A stretch of 64,000 bases of DNA from Anarhynchus alexandrinus (taxonomy: Eukaryota; Chordata; Aves; Charadriiformes; Charadriidae). The notes under the pieces were generated by a model, which made no database searches, was not told the origin of the DNA, and worked only from the letters and a program-made list of their open reading frames with translations. The DNA lies in assembly GCA_008711295.1 (NCBI GenBank), contig VUYV01000090.1, positions 1,460,492 to 1,524,491 on the forward strand, read 5' to 3'. Made by a program: the position numbers and the translations under genes. Shown piece after piece: positions 61,201 to 64,000 of the stretch. Each line of letters opens with the position of its first letter. The stretch's first letter is position 1.

Positions 61201-64000
61201 GAGAGTTAAAATGTTCTTGAGTATCAGGTTCTTTCTGCAGTGTCTGACTATGCAAGTGGAATTGATATAAAATTAGCCTTGTATATTTCTTTTTTAATTT
61301 TTTATTTTATTCCTATCTGTTACCTTGAAGTGGTCTGAAATTGGTTTGGTTTAACAGTTCATGTTCTCGTTCAGATGCTATGCTTTTCTGTTACAAGACT
61401 GTCTTGATTTTTTTTTTTCTTGTAGTTGTGCTAGCAGCGACTTTAGAGTAAAGCCCTCTCTGTCGGCGATACTTCCTATGCACAACTTCTCACTCTTGAA
61501 AATTATTCCAATGGTATGGTGTGAGCTTAAGTATTTGCCAGATTTTTTTTTTCCTGTTTGGGTGATCATTTCTTCCCTCAGCAGAAGTGACCTTGGCACA
61601 AAATCTCTGGATACTGGGAACTGTGGGAGAGTGAGCTGAAAGGTCTTTTTTTTTTTCTCACTGAAGAATTTCAGGACTGGGATGATTTTTTAGCATAGTT
61701 TCAGTGAGACCCAATTCTTCCTGACTACCAGAAAACTGCAGTACAGTTTGCAGAGTTAAAAACTTCAGAAGATGTTTTTACAGCTTATAAAGGTAAATAA
61801 CTTTTGAATTTACTTAATCTTTTTAGGGAAAGATATATGCTGTAATGCTTATACCTCTTCAGGTAGCTGTAATCTTTGGATGGTTAACAAGAGTATGGCC
61901 CCATACATAGTTCTGCTCTCAATCAGAGATTCATATTGTTTTTCTTCTTGTGTTTTACTTCCCTGGCTGTTTCGAACAAAGAAGTGAAGAGATAATTCTG
62001 ATCTCCATTGCTGTTTCTGGAGCCATTTTACTTGTGTTATCTATTTTGTGCCTGTTACACAAAAACATGTCCTTGGTGTTGATACTAGTTTGTGATTTAA
62101 AACTGCTCACATTCTTTTTACTTTTGTCATATGCATAAAATATTTCATCTTCTGGGACTGCCTTCTTTCTTGCTGCTATGTATTTTCCCTTGGTTTGCAA
62201 GGATAGGTATAATTTTCTTGTCATAGCTATTAGATTTGGTTCCATATGTAAAGTCTTTCCTATGAACTTTGTCATGGCTTTTCTCTACTGTAGTTTGTGT
62301 TGCATTTCTGTTTAACTTTTCTTTTACCTTGCATCTTGTGCAAACTCCATATTTTTTCCTTCTTTTTACACTTTACCTGTTCTACTCAGTGAATTACTTG
62401 TATGCCTGCTTCCACAGCTTCCTGGAGTTCAGTGTGAACTTGTTTGCTGACGTTTCCCAAGTCTATAACTCTTGGAGTTACTGTAGTCTCTTCTGAGTTC
62501 TGTTTTCACAACTATGTATCTCTTGTCCTTATTGTCAGTCAGAAATTATTTTTCCTGAAATGTTTGTTAGGCTATGTCTTTACTGTGTTGTAGCTTTGCA
62601 GGAGCCCTGAAAGCCAGAAGATGCTGCCCTTAGCCACTCTGTATACAACTCCCTTCCTACAACTACTATAGGCAGTGTGTTTCTCTCTTCAGTTCCTCTC
62701 AGCCTGTGGCATAAGTAATTCATCTGTGCTTCCTTTTTCTTTGACTATGGGTACAGCTCTGTGTCTTCTAGTAACCTCCTATATTTGGACATCTGGAGGC
62801 TCTCTCTTCAGAGTCCCCTCCTACCACTCCTGGAAACAAAGCTCAATGTGTTTGGTTTTTAACTAGGCCGTCATCATATGGCTTTGGTATACCTGGCAGA
62901 TTTCTAACCTGGTGTTATGTGTCGCAGTTGCTTCTCAAATTCACATGGATGCTCTCATTGCCTCTCTTGCTTGGGGAGAAGAGTTCATTTCCTGATAGGC
63001 ATTTAAATCTTGCACCACATAAGGTTGGTAGCATTGCTTCCAGGACTATTTCAGGAAAACCTCTTTTAAAGGCTGTCATCCTTGGAAGGGTGATCCTTCT
63101 TCTACTTCCTATTCACCATTTGTAGGTCACCTGTCCCATCATGACTTCAAGCAAGAGATGAGACCAGTGTGATGCCAGTTTTGGTGCTAGTGGTAGCTCT
63201 GCTGCTTGACCAAGGTGACCAGTGAGCAAGCAAAATCATATTCTAAAGCTTTGTGGAAATTTCTGATTCTTGCAGTCTTCATGGAAGGAGGTGGGTTCTC
63301 TAATGAAGGCACTACAATTTTTTTTCAGACCTGCTCCTTTTGGTGACTAGAACAGAGTTTAAAATGGAGGCCAAGAAATTAGAAATTTTTTAAGACCATG
63401 CATTGGCTCATCTCCTCCCAGTCCTTCGTTCCCTCCTTTTAGACAAGCTGAAATGAAGTCTCGAATTCTGACATTCAGCAACCCACTTACTTAGTCTAAA
63501 CCACAGGATAAGATGAGGCCTTCTAAGTAAACGAAACACCAGTTGTCTTTCTGGGGACTTTTTCTGACAAGTCTACTATACCCAAGTGGAATTACAGGAA
63601 AATTTGCAAACTGTTCTTCCACAACAGTTTGCCACTGGGGGCTGCTGGTAATCAAAAAGGCTCATAAGAGGAAGCTTGAAAGGGCTAGAGTCTTAACAGT
63701 CTAATTTCTTTTTTTTTTTCTTCTTGTTCTACACTCTACTAGCAGTAGGCATGAAAGCTCCTGCCTGCCTTGGTGTCCTCACTGGGAATTACCCATTGAT
63801 AATTCTCCAGCGTGCACAAGGTTTTTATGCTTACAAAAGCTTGTGTTTCTTCCTCATATCTTGGTTCCCTGTTAGGGACCTGCTACTGCTGACCTTGCAG
63901 AAGATATGAGCATGGTATGAGCTGAGTCTGAAACATGCTGGAACAAACTGTACAAAATCCTCTCTGACCCGAACAGAGGCTGAGTCTTCAGCAGAGAAAA
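58257..64000. other. Non-coding DNA, strongly T-rich near 61.3-63.2 kb
   Basis: No gene or named repeat is supported. There is a short (AC)7 microsatellite at 58496-58509. The + strand becomes very T-rich around 61.3-63.2 kb. In the extreme line 62281-62340 I count 33 T and 7 A. Open frames there encode hydrophobic Phe/Leu/Ser-rich peptides, as any T-rich strand would. Confidence 0.5.

Noticed and set aside
1..64000. Search for CRISPR, tRNA, rRNA, known microRNA seeds and telomeric repeats
   Set aside because: None was seen by eye on either strand.

Overview
The window looks like non-coding nuclear DNA from a bird. The clearest evidence is a short 3'-end copy of the avian CR1 LINE at about 6493-6713, on the minus strand. 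It ends in the tandem octamer tail typical of CR1. Interspersed repeats are otherwise sparse and mostly very old, which fits an avian genome. The sequence is AT-rich, and stop codons break every frame at short intervals. I found no bacterial-type gene, operon, rRNA, tRNA or CRISPR array, and no complete protein-coding gene. The many short open frames (60-170 codons) look like chance.

Layout. 1-8 kb holds AT-rich single-copy DNA, a decayed MIR/tRNA-type SINE (about 3241-3385), a homeodomain-site-rich block that may be a conserved non-coding element (4961-5330), an ancient CR1 scrap (about 5701-5760), the clear CR1, and a 123-bp tandem duplication (7147-7387). 8-22 kb holds a GC-rich islet (8445-8670), four blocks that read like deeply conserved enhancer-type DNA, one of which contains a near-perfect palindrome (11227-11254), and a G-quadruplex-capable run. 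23.3-25.6 kb holds an ancient CR1 3' end followed by a badly decayed LINE reverse-transcriptase fossil of RTE-like type. That fossil can be recognised only by joining short motifs across several frames; its C-terminal tail still lies in a 141-codon open frame. 26-39 kb is almost featureless. 39-64 kb is visibly T/G-rich on the + strand. It holds a second tandem duplication (40732-40960) with an ambiguous base in its first copy, a 69-bp segment with good splice signals that could be an exon (43511-43579), small local repeats and a CTCF-like site.

The simplest reading is a gene desert or very large introns. The T/G excess and the candidate exon in the right half would suit an intron of a plus-strand gene, but that is inference. 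I did not find a new biological system. The most informative items are the LINE fossil, the candidate exon, the possible conserved elements and the two tandem duplications.
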